From an uncultured Synergistaceae bacterium (GTDB lineage: Bacteria > Synergistota > Synergistia > Synergistales > Aminiphilaceae), in assembly GCA_937868015.1 (NCBI GenBank), contig CALMLW010000236.1, forward strand, positions 1 through 64,000: 64,000 nt of DNA. Direction: 5' to 3'. Below are positions 31,309 through 42,178 of this stretch, piece by piece. Below the pieces are notes generated by a model that was not told the DNA's origin, ran no database searches, and saw only the letters and a program-made list of their open reading frames with translations. The position numbers were made by a program, and so were the translations under genes. Numbering within the stretch: position 1 is the first letter of the stretch; the number at the start of each line of letters is the position of its first letter.

Positions 31309-34300
31309 ATGACCATATCCCGGAAAATTATGCTGGGGCTGACGGCGGTGGTGATTTTTTCCCTCGGAATCTTTGCCGTGAGGGAGAACTTTATGGTAAT
31401 GGAAAGCCATCGATCCCTGGAAAGGGACGAGGCCCGGCGGGCGTTGCACCGCATAGAGGCCATTATCCAAGTAGAAGTGGGCCACCTGGACACCACGTGT
31501 CGGGACTGGGCCACCTGGGATTCCCTCTATGCTTATGTGGAGGATCACTCCCCCGAGTTCCGGCGGGAGAACCTCCACGACGGCGCCTTGCAGAGTTCGG
31601 GGGTTGATCTGATCCTTCTCTTCGATGCCGCCGGGGCGTTGGAGGAAAAACTAATTTCTCCGGTTTTTATGAAGGGTCCCTTGCCTCCGGAGTTCCTGGA
31701 GGGGCTTTATGAGGCCTTGGCGCCTCCTTGCCAGGGAATTCTGAAGACCCCCCAGGGCCTTATTATGGTGGCGTCGCGTCCCATCATCCGCAGCGACGGC
31801 CATGGCGTTCCCCGGGGAACCTGCGTCATGGGAAGAGTGGTGGATGCCGAGGCGGTGGAAAACTTGCGTCGCCAGAGCTCCTCCCAGGTCTATATCGACC
31901 CCGGGGAGGGGAAGATCTTCGAAGAGCTCCTCCGGGCGGAGGACGGCATGGCCCTGGACCAAAGCCGGGACGACCTGCTCCTGGGGTACGCCCTGATCAA
32001 AGACATCTCCGGAGTTCCCGTGGGGGTCCTGCGGGGAGAGTTTTCCCGCCCCTTCCACCAGGCGGGAAAAGGCATGGTGCGATCTTCCCTTGTCGCCATC
32101 CTGGCCACGGGGATCGTCTCGCTGGGGGCCATGATGATCCTCCTGCGCCACGTGGTGGTGCGTCCCTTGGGAGAGTTGGCGGCCCAACTTCGGGCGCCCC
32201 GGCGAGAGGGCGAAGGCGTGGCTAAGCTGATCTCCGACGACCGCGACGACGAGATCGGGGTGGTGGCTCGGGCCTTTAACGCCCTGATCGCCGATCTGGA
32301 GGAGTCCAACGAAGCGCTAAAGCGGGAGGTGTGGCACCGGAAGGAGAGCGAGGGAAACCTTCGCAAGCTCTTGCGGGTGACGGAGCAGAGCCCCATGGGC
32401 GTGGTGGTGACGGATCGGGAGGGGAGCATCGAGTACGTCAATCCCAAGTTTGAAGAGATGACGGGATACACCTTTGCGGAGCTCCTGGGAAAGAGTATCG
32501 AATCCATTGACGGCGACCGCCCGTCGGTGAGCCCTTGGGAAGAGGTATGGGAAACGATCCTGGCGGGGCGAGTTTGGTCGGGGGACTATCCCAACCGCCG
32601 TAAAAACGGTGAAGAGTATTGGGAACATGCGTCCATCGCCCCGGTGGCGGATGGCGATGGGCGCATCACTCACTTCGTGATCGTGAAGGAAGATGTCACC
32701 CTTCGCCTGCGATCCCAGGAAGAACTCCGGCTCTTTCGCCTGCTGGTGGATTCCTCGGGTCAGGCCGTGGCCGTGGCGGATGCGGACCGCCGTCTGCAGT
32801 ACGCCAATACCACCTTTTTGAGGTGGGTGGGGCAGAATTTGGAGACGGTGGAGGGGCGCCTCCTGGAAGACTTTTGCGCCCCCTCCTCGGCGGACCGCAT
32901 CCGGCGGGAGGTGGCGGTGGAGCTGGAGACCTCGGGGGAGTGGTCGGGGGAGTTGACCATGGGGGGCCCCTTCGGGGCGGCGAAGGAAGTCCTGGCGAGT
33001 TTTTTCCTGGTGCGCGATGAATCAGCCCCATGTCGCACCGCCCTGGTGGCCACCAACGTCACGGAACTGAAGGCGCAACAGGAGGAAATAGAAAGGGCCC
33101 GCAGGGCGGCCGAGAGCGCCGACCGGGCCAAGGGGGATTTCCTGGCCCGCATGAGCCACGAAATCCGTACTCCCATGAACGCCATTTTGGGCATGGCCCA
33201 CCTCATGAGCACCACCGCCCTTTCTCACCGCCAACGGGACTACCTGCAAAAGTCCCAGGGCGCCGCCGAAGCCCTGTTGGGGCTCATCAACGACATTTTG
33301 GATTTTTCCAAGATTGAGGCGGGGAAAATGACCCTGGAGTCGGTGCCCTTCGACCTGGACACGGTCTTCGAGCATCTGGCCACCGTCACCGCCCTACGGG
33401 CTCAGGAGAAGGGCCTCAAGCTTCTCTTCGACCCCCGTCCCGACGTACCCCGCTCCCTGGAAGGGGACCCCTTGCGCCTCGGGCAGATCCTCGTCAACCT
33501 GGTGACCAATGCGGTGAAGTTCACCGAGCGAGGCGAGGTGGTGGTGACCGTGGCCCTGGAGGATTGGTCTCCGAAGGTGGTGGTGCTTTCGTTCGCCGTG
33601 CGCGACACGGGGGTGGGCATTTCGGAGGACAAGATTGGCGCTCTTTTCCAGTCCTTCAGCCAGACCGACGGGTCCATCACTCGCCGTTACGGAGGCACGG
33701 GGCTGGGGCTTGCCATCTGCAAACGCCTCGTGGAGATGATGGGGGGGACGATAGAAGTTTCGAGCACCCCAGGAGTGGGGAGTACCTTCGAATTTTCCGC
33801 ACTGCTCGAGTTGGGAAAGGCCCAAGAGGCTCCTCTTTCTCCTCCGGAAGAGCTGCGGAGCTTGAAGGTGCTCTTGGTGGATGACAATGCTGTGGCCCGG
33901 GGAGTGATCTCCCGGATGCTGACGTCGCTTTCTTTCGAGGTGATCTCCACCTCCGGAGTGGAAGAGGCCTTGGAGACCCTCGCGGAGGATAGAGGCGCTC
34001 CGGTGCGATTGGTCGTGGCGGATGGCGATCTCCGGGCCGTGGCGGATGGCACGCTGCACCGGGCTCTTCAAGAGCTACCCTCGGGCCCCATTCCCTTGGT
34101 ATCCCTGGTATCCCTGGCGGAAGACCGAAAAAAATCCAAGGGCGGTAAGAAAACTAGGGAAGAAGCGGTCATTAAACCCGTCCTACCCTCCTCCCTCCTC
34201 GGGGCCGTGCTGGCGGCCCTGGGCCGCGACGACCTCAGGCTCCGGGAGCGAACCCCCTCCCCCAGGGGCGGCGTTTCGGAACGGTGGGAGGGGACGCAGG

Positions 34301-35310
34301 TCCTTCTGGCGGAAGACAATGACATCAATCGCCAGATTGCCCGGGAGATCTTGGAAGGGCGGGGCGTCGTGGTGACCGTGGCCACGAACGGCCGAGAGGC
34401 TCTGGAGGCGGCCTCCCGCCGGGAATTTGACCTGGTCTTTTTGGACATCCAGATGCCCGAGATGGACGGCCTGGAAGCGGCTCGGCGCATTCGGGCCCTA
34501 GGAGGGGCTTGGGAGACTATCCCCCTGGTGGCCATGACGGCCCATGCCATGGAACGGGATCGGGGGCTCAGCCTGGAGGCGGGGATGAATGACCACGTCA
34601 CCAAGCCCATAGACCCGGATGGGCTTTTTGAGACCATGGAAAGGTGGATCCTCCGGCCGGAGAAAAAAGTCCTCTCGGCGTCGGGGCCCGAAGAAGTCGC
34701 AGGGGCGGCGCCACCTCCTTTTGCGGGGGGAGTGGATCTGGCCCGAGGGGCGGAGCGCCTGGGGGTGGATGAGGCGTTCTATCGCCATCTTCTTCGGCTA
34801 TTCGTCGAAGAGCAGATAGATCTGGGAATCGCCCTGAAAGGAAGCGGGGCGGAGCCCTCCGATGAGCTTCGGCGCCGGATTCACACCCTCAAGGGCACGG
34901 CAGGGAACCTGGCCTTGGACGATCTGGCCGCAGTAGCGGGGGCCCTGGAAAGGGCCCTGGACTCCCCGTCGTCGGAGGTCGTGGAAGAGGCCAAGGATAA
35001 CGTGTTGGAAGAGTGGAGGGCGGTGCGCGAGGAGCTGGTGGCCCTATTAGGCGAAGAGGTCGAAGGGGATCCGGAGGCGGAGCCCATGGGGCTCCTCGAG
35101 GATCGGGAAGAGGCCCGGCGGCTCCTGGAGGAGGGGAGGGCCCTCTTGGACGACGACCTTCCCAAGGCCGAGGCCCGGATCGCCGAGGCCCGGCGCCGGG
35201 CGGGCCGGGAAGGAGAAGATCTCTTTCAGACCCTCGACCGGATGTTGCGCCACTTCGACACCGATGGGGCCGCCTCCGTCCTGGATCAGCTGGTGAAGCT
35301 CCTGTCATGA
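31309..35310 (+). CDS. Hybrid sensor histidine kinase (CHASE4-HAMP-PAS-PAS-HK-REC-REC-Hpt)
   Basis: About 1333 residues. TM1 (8-25), an extracytoplasmic CHASE4-like domain with TTCRDWATWDSLYAYV, TM2 (~260-280), HAMP, two PAS domains (~350 and ~470), HisKA with phospho-His in RMSHEIRTPMNAIL (~620), and HATPase with NAVKFT, DTGVGIS and GGTGLGLAI. Receiver 1 (~853-970) is divergent (VVADGDL at the acceptor, IKP lysine kept); receiver 2 (~997-1120) is canonical (LDIQMPEMDG, TKP). An Hpt domain (HTLKGTAGN) and a ~90-residue helical tail follow. It could run a full internal phosphorelay at the inner membrane. ATG 31309 has GGGGAGG eight bases upstream, and a TACAAT -10-like box (31273-31278) lies inside any longer reading. 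Likely partner: the HD-GYP regulator 63 bp downstream. Confidence 0.9.
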   Translation: MTISRKIMLGLTAVVIFSLGIFAVRENFMVMESHRSLERDEARRALHRIEAIIQVEVGHLDTTCRDWATWDSLYAYVEDHSPEFRRENLHDGALQSSGVDLILLFDAAGALEEKLISPVFMKGPLPPEFLEGLYEALAPPCQGILKTPQGLIMVASRPIIRSDGHGVPRGTCVMGRVVDAEAVENLRRQSSSQVYIDPGEGKIFEELLRAEDGMALDQSRDDLLLGYALIKDISGVPVGVLRGEFSRPFHQAGKGMVRSSLVAILATGIVSLGAMMILLRHVVVRPLGELAAQLRAPRREGEGVAKLISDDRDDEIGVVARAFNALIADLEESNEALKREVWHRKESEGNLRKLLRVTEQSPMGVVVTDREGSIEYVNPKFEEMTGYTFAELLGKSIESIDGDRPSVSPWEEVWETILAGRVWSGDYPNRRKNGEEYWEHASIAPVADGDGRITHFVIVKEDVTLRLRSQEELRLFRLLVDSSGQAVAVADADRRLQYANTTFLRWVGQNLETVEGRLLEDFCAPSSADRIRREVAVELETSGEWSGELTMGGPFGAAKEVLASFFLVRDESAPCRTALVATNVTELKAQQEEIERARRAAESADRAKGDFLARMSHEIRTPMNAILGMAHLMSTTALSHRQRDYLQKSQGAAEALLGLINDILDFSKIEAGKMTLESVPFDLDTVFEHLATVTALRAQEKGLKLLFDPRPDVPRSLEGDPLRLGQILVNLVTNAVKFTERGEVVVTVALEDWSPKVVVLSFAVRDTGVGISEDKIGALFQSFSQTDGSITRRYGGTGLGLAICKRLVEMMGGTIEVSSTPGVGSTFEFSALLELGKAQEAPLSPPEELRSLKVLLVDDNAVARGVISRMLTSLSFEVISTSGVEEALETLAEDRGAPVRLVVADGDLRAVADGTLHRALQELPSGPIPLVSLVSLAEDRKKSKGGKKTREEAVIKPVLPSSLLGAVLAALGRDDLRLRERTPSPRGGVSERWEGTQVLLAEDNDINRQIAREILEGRGVVVTVATNGREALEAASRREFDLVFLDIQMPEMDGLEAARRIRALGGAWETIPLVAMTAHAMERDRGLSLEAGMNDHVTKPIDPDGLFETMERWILRPEKKVLSASGPEEVAGAAPPPFAGGVDLARGAERLGVDEAFYRHLLRLFVEEQIDLGIALKGSGAEPSDELRRRIHTLKGTAGNLALDDLAAVAGALERALDSPSSEVVEEAKDNVLEEWRAVREELVALLGEEVEGDPEAEPMGLLEDREEARRLLEEGRALLDDDLPKAEARIAEARRRAGREGEDLFQTLDRMLRHFDTDGAASVLDQLVKLLS

Positions 35311-35373
35311 GCTCCGGGCGTTATAGTCCAGAACGAAGAAAGAAGAAAAAAGAAGAAAGGGGAGAGTTCCCCC

Positions 35374-36498
35374 GTGGAAGGAGATAGAGAAAAGCGTTTT
35401 AAGGTCCTCATCGTGGACGATGTCCCCGAGAACATCCACATCCTTATGGAAACGCTAAAGGACGAGTTTTCTCTGGTGGCCGCCACGGGGGGCGAGAAGG
35501 CCCTGCGCCTGGCCCGGGGGGAGGCTCCTCCGGATCTGATCTTGCTCGATGTCATGATGCCCGGCATGGGGGGGTACGAAGTCTGCACTCACCTGAAGGC
35601 CGATCCGAAAACGGCGCCGATCCCCGTGGTTTTTCTCACCGCCCTGTCCCAGGAAGAAGACGAGGCCCAAGGGTTGAAGCTGGGGGCTGTGGACTACGTA
35701 ACCAAGCCCTTTCGCCCCGCCCTGGTGAAGGCTCGGGTGCGCAACCAGCTCGAGCTGAAACACCACCGAGACCGGCTTGAAGATGCGGTGCGGGATCGGA
35801 CCCGGGAGCTGGAGCTCACCCGCGAGGTGATCATCGATAGCTTGGCGGCGATGGCGGAGCGGCGAGATCTGGAGACCGGGGGTCACATCCAGCGTACCCG
35901 GCGCTACGTCCAGTTCCTGGCGGAGCGGGCGGCGTCGCACCCCGACTTTGCCGGGGTCCTTTCCCCCGAGACCATAGCCCTTTTTGCCTCCACGGCCCCG
36001 CTACATGACATAGGCAAGGTGGGAATTCCCGACGGCATCCTTCTCAAGCCCGGCAAGCTCACCGACGAAGAATTCCGGGTCATGGGATATCACACACTCT
36101 ACGGGTACGAGATCCTGCGGGATGGGGAGCGAAGGCTTCGAGGGAACACCTTTCTTTCCCATGCTCAGGACATTGCCCGAGATCACCACGAGCGCTGGGA
36201 TGGCAAGGGATACCTCCGAGGCTTGGCGGGAGAGGAGATCCCCCTTTCGGCTCGCATCATGACCTTGGCGGATGTCTACGACGCCCTCGTGAGCCGGCGT
36301 CCGTATAAAGAGCCCTTTCCCCACCATGTGGCGATGGAAATCATCGCGGAGGGACGGGGGACGCGCTTTGACCCCCGGTTGGTGGACATCTTCCTGGCCT
36401 CAGGGGATGCCTTTTTCCAAATTTTCCAGGAGCACGCCGATGATAGCGAGGGAAGACCCTCCGGAGATGGTGGAGAAATGGACCAAGAGGTGATATAG
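35374..36498 (+). CDS. Response regulator with HD-GYP domain (c-di-GMP phosphodiesterase-like)
   Basis: 374 residues: receiver domain (8-125) with acidic pair DD, acceptor LLDVMMPGM and TKP, a linker helix, and an HD-GYP domain (~150-345). HDIGKVGIPDGIL (~211) and HHERWDGKGYL (~271) supply the metal ligands. The name-giving GYP is GYL here, and the usual K-x-H of the third helix is MGYHTLYG. Known family role: phosphorylation-controlled hydrolysis of cyclic-di-GMP (RpfG type). Start GTG 35374 follows GGGGAGAG. It lies 63 bp after the hybrid kinase, which probably phosphorylates it. Confidence 0.9.
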   Translation: MEGDREKRFKVLIVDDVPENIHILMETLKDEFSLVAATGGEKALRLARGEAPPDLILLDVMMPGMGGYEVCTHLKADPKTAPIPVVFLTALSQEEDEAQGLKLGAVDYVTKPFRPALVKARVRNQLELKHHRDRLEDAVRDRTRELELTREVIIDSLAAMAERRDLETGGHIQRTRRYVQFLAERAASHPDFAGVLSPETIALFASTAPLHDIGKVGIPDGILLKPGKLTDEEFRVMGYHTLYGYEILRDGERRLRGNTFLSHAQDIARDHHERWDGKGYLRGLAGEEIPLSARIMTLADVYDALVSRRPYKEPFPHHVAMEIIAEGRGTRFDPRLVDIFLASGDAFFQIFQEHADDSEGRPSGDGGEMDQEVI

Positions 36499-36719
36499 GC
36501 GCCCTCCTAGGGGCGACGGGCCGGTCCCGGGGGACCATCGGGGGAGGCGAAGGAGACGAAGGGCTTTTCATACAGTATTCTAGGGCCCGGGGCGGGGGCG
36601 ATCTCTGGACAGGGACACCCCCCGGATGTACAGTACGGGGGAGGGAAAAAACGTGATGTGCCACGGGGCGGGCGTTGGAGGAATTTGTGTATAATTGTTC
36701 CGAAAATAACGCTATGTAG

Positions 36720-36748
36720 TTGCCTTTTTCCGCACTCTGGGAAATAAT
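36720..36748 (+). promoter_or_regulatory. Candidate promoter of the propionate operon
   Basis: TTGCCT (36720-36725), 17-bp spacer, AATAAT (36743-36748); start would be near 36755, about 90 nt before the mutase. The 347-bp gap 36499-36845 also has a TATAAT at 36690-36695 without a -35 and a CGCCC/GGGCG hairpin right after the HD-GYP gene. No cobalamin riboswitch elements were recognised. Confidence 0.45.
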
Positions 36749-36845
36749 GGCCCCGAGGGGTGACGATGAGTAAAGTCGCCGGTTCCGGCGGCAGCAGTTT
36801 TGCCAGGGTGTTACTTTTTTGTTTTTCAGTCGGGAGGGAGAAACG

Positions 36846-38525
<1,680 letters not shown>

Positions 38526-38604
38526 CTCCCCGTAGAATCGCCTCCGAGGTCGGAGGCGAGGGCTGACTTGTTCCGTTTCGTCATGTGAAGGAGGCAGGAT
38601 TTCC

Positions 38605-39027
38605 ATGGAAGATCGCAAGATTCGTGTCGTGGTGGCCAAACCCGGCCTCGACGGCCATGACCGGGGAGCCAAGGTCATCGCCCGGGCCTTTCGCGACGCG
38701 GGCATGGAGGTCATCTACACGGGGTTGCGCCAGACTCCGGAACAGATCGTAGAGACCGCCATCCAGGAGGATGCCGACGCCATCGGCATCAGCATTCTCT
38801 CCGGAGCCCATGACCACTATTTCCGCACCATCATTGGCCTTCTCAAGGCCAAGGGGGCGGAAGACATCATCGTCTTCGGCGGGGGAGTGATTCCCGAGGG
38901 TGACATCCCCGGGCTTATGGATCTGGGGGCGGGGGCAATCTTCGGCCCCGGTACGCCCACCACCACCACTATAGAGTGGCTCCAGAAGGCGGTAGAGGAA
39001 AAAAGGGCCCGGGAATCCCGGGCATGA
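38605..39027 (+). CDS. Methylmalonyl-CoA mutase, cobalamin-binding small subunit
   Basis: 140 residues. DGHDRGAK near residue 17 is the DxHxxG motif whose His coordinates cobalt (base-off/His-on), and SILSGAHDHYF and FGGGVIPEGD complete the B12-binding Rossmann-like domain. Pairs with the large subunit to form the mutase. AAGGAGGCAGG precedes the ATG. Confidence 0.95.
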   Translation: MEDRKIRVVVAKPGLDGHDRGAKVIARAFRDAGMEVIYTGLRQTPEQIVETAIQEDADAIGISILSGAHDHYFRTIIGLLKAKGAEDIIVFGGGVIPEGDIPGLMDLGAGAIFGPGTPTTTTIEWLQKAVEEKRARESRA

Positions 39028-39150
39028 GGCTTTAGCGGGGCCTCAAAGCCTCGCCCTTTCCTGCTTTACCGAGGATTGGGTCTGCATATGGGGCCCGGGG
39101 TGAGAGAAGGGCGATAAGAGGCCAAAACAGTCCGGTGGAGGAGGGGGAGC

Positions 39151-39558
39151 ATGAAGCCGACGGTGGTGGACCACATCGGTGTGGCGGTGAAAGACCTTAG
39201 AAAAGCCCTGGAGTTTTGGGAAAATGCCCTAGGTATTTCCTGTGTGGGCGTGGAGGAAGTGGCCGAGCAGAAGGTGCGCACGGCCTTTCTTCCCGTGAAA
39301 GACACGGAGATTGAGCTCCTAGAGCCCACGGCCGACGATAGCCCCGTGGCAAAGTTTATCGAAAAAAAGGGCGAAGGAATCCATCACATCGCCCTGCGGG
39401 TGGAAAACCTCGAGGAAGCTCTGGAAGAGCTCAAGGCCCGGGGAGTGCAACTCATCGACGAGAAGCCCCGTTACGGCGCGGGGGGGGCGCGCATCGCCTT
39501 CGTGCACCCCAAGGCCACGGGAGGGGTGCTGTTGGAGCTTTCGGAGCGAAGTCACTGA
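39151..39558 (+). CDS. mce: Methylmalonyl-CoA epimerase
   Basis: 135 residues, vicinal-oxygen-chelate fold. [17 protein letters not shown] supplies the first metal His, IELLEP a Glu, and [11 protein letters not shown] the second His; VLLELSER ends the protein. Converts (R)- to (S)-methylmalonyl-CoA, the substrate of the decarboxylase. AGGAGGGGGAGC precedes ATG 39151. Located between mutase and decarboxylase genes. Confidence 0.95.
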   Translation: MKPTVVDHIGVAVKDLRKALEFWENALGISCVGVEEVAEQKVRTAFLPVKDTEIELLEPTADDSPVAKFIEKKGEGIHHIALRVENLEEALEELKARGVQLIDEKPRYGAGGARIAFVHPKATGGVLLELSERSH

Positions 39559-39649
39559 TACGACAGGGACTAGCGGGAGGATCCCCTGGAAGGTCTTTGG
39601 GTCGCGGGGGGTTGGCGTGGTGTCTTTGAGCTAGGTGAGGAGGTATCGC

Positions 39650-41209
39650 ATGTCGGAGAAGACCATAGACCAGCTCTGTGAGCAGGTGCTGGCCAAGCGA
39701 GAGGCGGCGAAGGCTGGCGGGGGCGAAAAGGCCGTGGCCAAACAGCACGAGAAGGGTAAGCTTACCGCCCGAGAGAGGATCTTTAAGCTCTTGGACGAGG
39801 GGAGCTTCACCGAGATCGACGAGTTCGTGGAGCACCGTTGCACTAATTTCGGCCTGGAGAAGACCGTTTTCCCCGGTGACGGCGTGGTGACGGGATACGG
39901 CACCATCGATGGCCGGATCGTCTACGTCTACAGCCAGGACTTCACCGTCATGGGGGGGTCTCTGGGGGAGATGCACGCCCGCAAGATCTGCAAGGTCATG
40001 GACCTGGCGGTGAAAAACGGCGCTCCCGTCATCGGCATCAACGATTCCGGCGGAGCCCGCATCCAGGAGGCCGTGGACGCCCTTTCGGGGTACGGCAACA
40101 TCTTCTTCCGCAACGTGCTGGCCTCGGGCGTGGTGCCTCAGATCTCCGTCATTTCCGGCCCCTGTGCCGGGGGGGCGGTATATAGCCCGGCCCTCACCGA
40201 CTTCGTCTTCATGGTGGATCAGGTGGGGGTCATGCACATAACGGGGCCCGCCGTCATCAAGGCCGTGACGGGGGAAGACGTCACCAGCGAGCAGATCGGC
40301 GGCGCCATGACCCACAACGCCAAGTCCGGGGTGGCCCAGTTCTTCTCCAAGAACGAAGACGAGTGTTTTGCTGAAATTCGGCGCCTCCTGGGTTATCTGC
40401 CGTCAAACAACATGGAAGAGGCCCCCGGGGCGGAGTGCACCGAAGACCCCTATGCCCCGAACCTGGAGCTGCGAAACCTTGTCCCCACGAACCCGAACAA
40501 GTCCTACAACGTGATCTCCGTGATCTCGGCCATCGTCGATCAGGGGAGTTTCATGGAAGCGCAGCCCCTTTGGGCGAAAAACATCGTCACCGCCTTTGCC
40601 CGGGTGGGGGGGATCGCCGTGGGCATCATCGCCAACCAGGCGAATAACCTGGCGGGGTGCCTCGACATCGACGCCTCGGACAAGGCGAGCCGATTTATCC
40701 GCTTTTGCGACGCCTTCAACATCCCCATCGTCACCTTTGAGGACGTCCCCGGATACCTGCCCGGCACGGCCCAGGAGCTGGGGGGCATCATCCGGCACGG
40801 GGCCAAGCTCCTTTATGCCTACAGTGAGGCCACGGTGCCACTGGTGACCGTCATCCTGCGCAAGGCCTACGGAGGAAGCTACCTCGGCATGTGCAGCAAG
40901 GACCTGGGGGCCGATGTGGTCCTGGCGTGGCCCCAGGCCCAGATCGCCGTCATGGGGGCCCAGGGGGCGGCCAATATAGTCTTCCGTAAGGAGATCGAGG
41001 CCGCCTCGGACCAGAACGCCATGCGGCAGCAGAAGATCGACGAGTACGAAGATGCCTTTGCCAACCCCTACCAGGCGGCGAAGCGCGGCTTCGTCGATCG
41101 GGTCATCCTTCCCGAAGAAACCCGGGGCGCCATCTACGAGGCCCTGCTCCTCACGGAAAACAAAAAGGAGCAGCGTCCCAAGCGGAAGCACGGCGTCATG
41201 CCGCACTAG
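39650..41209 (+). CDS. mmdA: Methylmalonyl-CoA decarboxylase alpha subunit (carboxyltransferase)
   Basis: 519 residues, acyl-CoA carboxyltransferase family. It moves the carboxyl of (S)-methylmalonyl-CoA onto the biotin of the gamma subunit. GGSLGEMHARKICKVMDLA, NDSGGARIQE and the second-half LPGTAQELGGIIRHGAKLL with KAYGGSYLGM are typical oxyanion/CoA regions. ATG 39650 is chosen with TGAGGAGGT upstream. The same fold serves propionyl-CoA carboxylase, but the delta, gamma and beta genes following identify the Na+-pumping decarboxylase. Confidence 0.95.
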   Translation: MSEKTIDQLCEQVLAKREAAKAGGGEKAVAKQHEKGKLTARERIFKLLDEGSFTEIDEFVEHRCTNFGLEKTVFPGDGVVTGYGTIDGRIVYVYSQDFTVMGGSLGEMHARKICKVMDLAVKNGAPVIGINDSGGARIQEAVDALSGYGNIFFRNVLASGVVPQISVISGPCAGGAVYSPALTDFVFMVDQVGVMHITGPAVIKAVTGEDVTSEQIGGAMTHNAKSGVAQFFSKNEDECFAEIRRLLGYLPSNNMEEAPGAECTEDPYAPNLELRNLVPTNPNKSYNVISVISAIVDQGSFMEAQPLWAKNIVTAFARVGGIAVGIIANQANNLAGCLDIDASDKASRFIRFCDAFNIPIVTFEDVPGYLPGTAQELGGIIRHGAKLLYAYSEATVPLVTVILRKAYGGSYLGMCSKDLGADVVLAWPQAQIAVMGAQGAANIVFRKEIEAASDQNAMRQQKIDEYEDAFANPYQAAKRGFVDRVILPEETRGAIYEALLLTENKKEQRPKRKHGVMPH

Positions 41210-41233
41210 GTCCGGAAAGGGAGAGAGATCAGC

Positions 41234-41605
41234 ATGAATACTGCATCGCACTTCGTGGGCATGGGGGGCGCCATCACCCTTTCGCTTATAGCCTTCAGCA
41301 TCGTTTTTCTGGTGCTCATCGCCCTCATGGGCATCATTTATGCCAACCGCTATTTGGCAGAGCAGGTGGATCGGAGAAACCGAGAAAAGGCGGCCTCCAA
41401 GGCCCCATCGGGAGATGGATCCGGGGGGCGTATGGCGGCGGCGGTGGCCTTGCCGGACGACGGCGACCTAGTGGCCGCCATCACGGGGGCCCTGGCGATG
41501 TCATTGGGGCGCCCCGTGGTGGTGACGGGCATCCGGCCGGTGCGCCAGAGCGGCTCCCTGTGGAAGGCCCTGGCCCGGAGCCAGAACATCGAGGGGCTCG
41601 ATTAG
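41234..41605 (+). CDS. mmdD: Methylmalonyl-CoA decarboxylase delta subunit (OadG-like)
   Basis: 123 residues: one N-terminal transmembrane helix (LSLIAFSIVFLVLIALMGII), a basic stretch, then a small soluble tail ending SLWKALARSQNIEGLD. This matches the small OadG/MmdD subunit that anchors the soluble alpha and gamma subunits to the membrane-bound beta pump. 24 bp after mmdA. The gap to the next gene (102 bp) contains a TTTTTTAAAAAA palindrome (41643-41654), perhaps an internal promoter or UP-like element. Confidence 0.85.
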   Translation: MNTASHFVGMGGAITLSLIAFSIVFLVLIALMGIIYANRYLAEQVDRRNREKAASKAPSGDGSGGRMAAAVALPDDGDLVAAITGALAMSLGRPVVVTGIRPVRQSGSLWKALARSQNIEGLD

Positions 41606-41707
41606 CCCCTACCGCCCCTTGCTAGGTGCGGGTCATCTCTGGTTTTTTAAAAAATACATAGCGATCCCGATGGATCATGGTGATGGCGATCGAAGGAGGA
41701 ACTACTT

Positions 41708-42142
<435 letters not shown>

Positions 42143-42178
42143 GGGCCTGGCCCCTTTTTGTCGGGAGGAGAATCGGCG

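Noticed and set aside
36499-36845. Possible cobalamin riboswitch upstream of the B12-dependent mutase
   Set aside because: No B12-box (GCCACTG-like) and the predicted leader is only about 90 nt.
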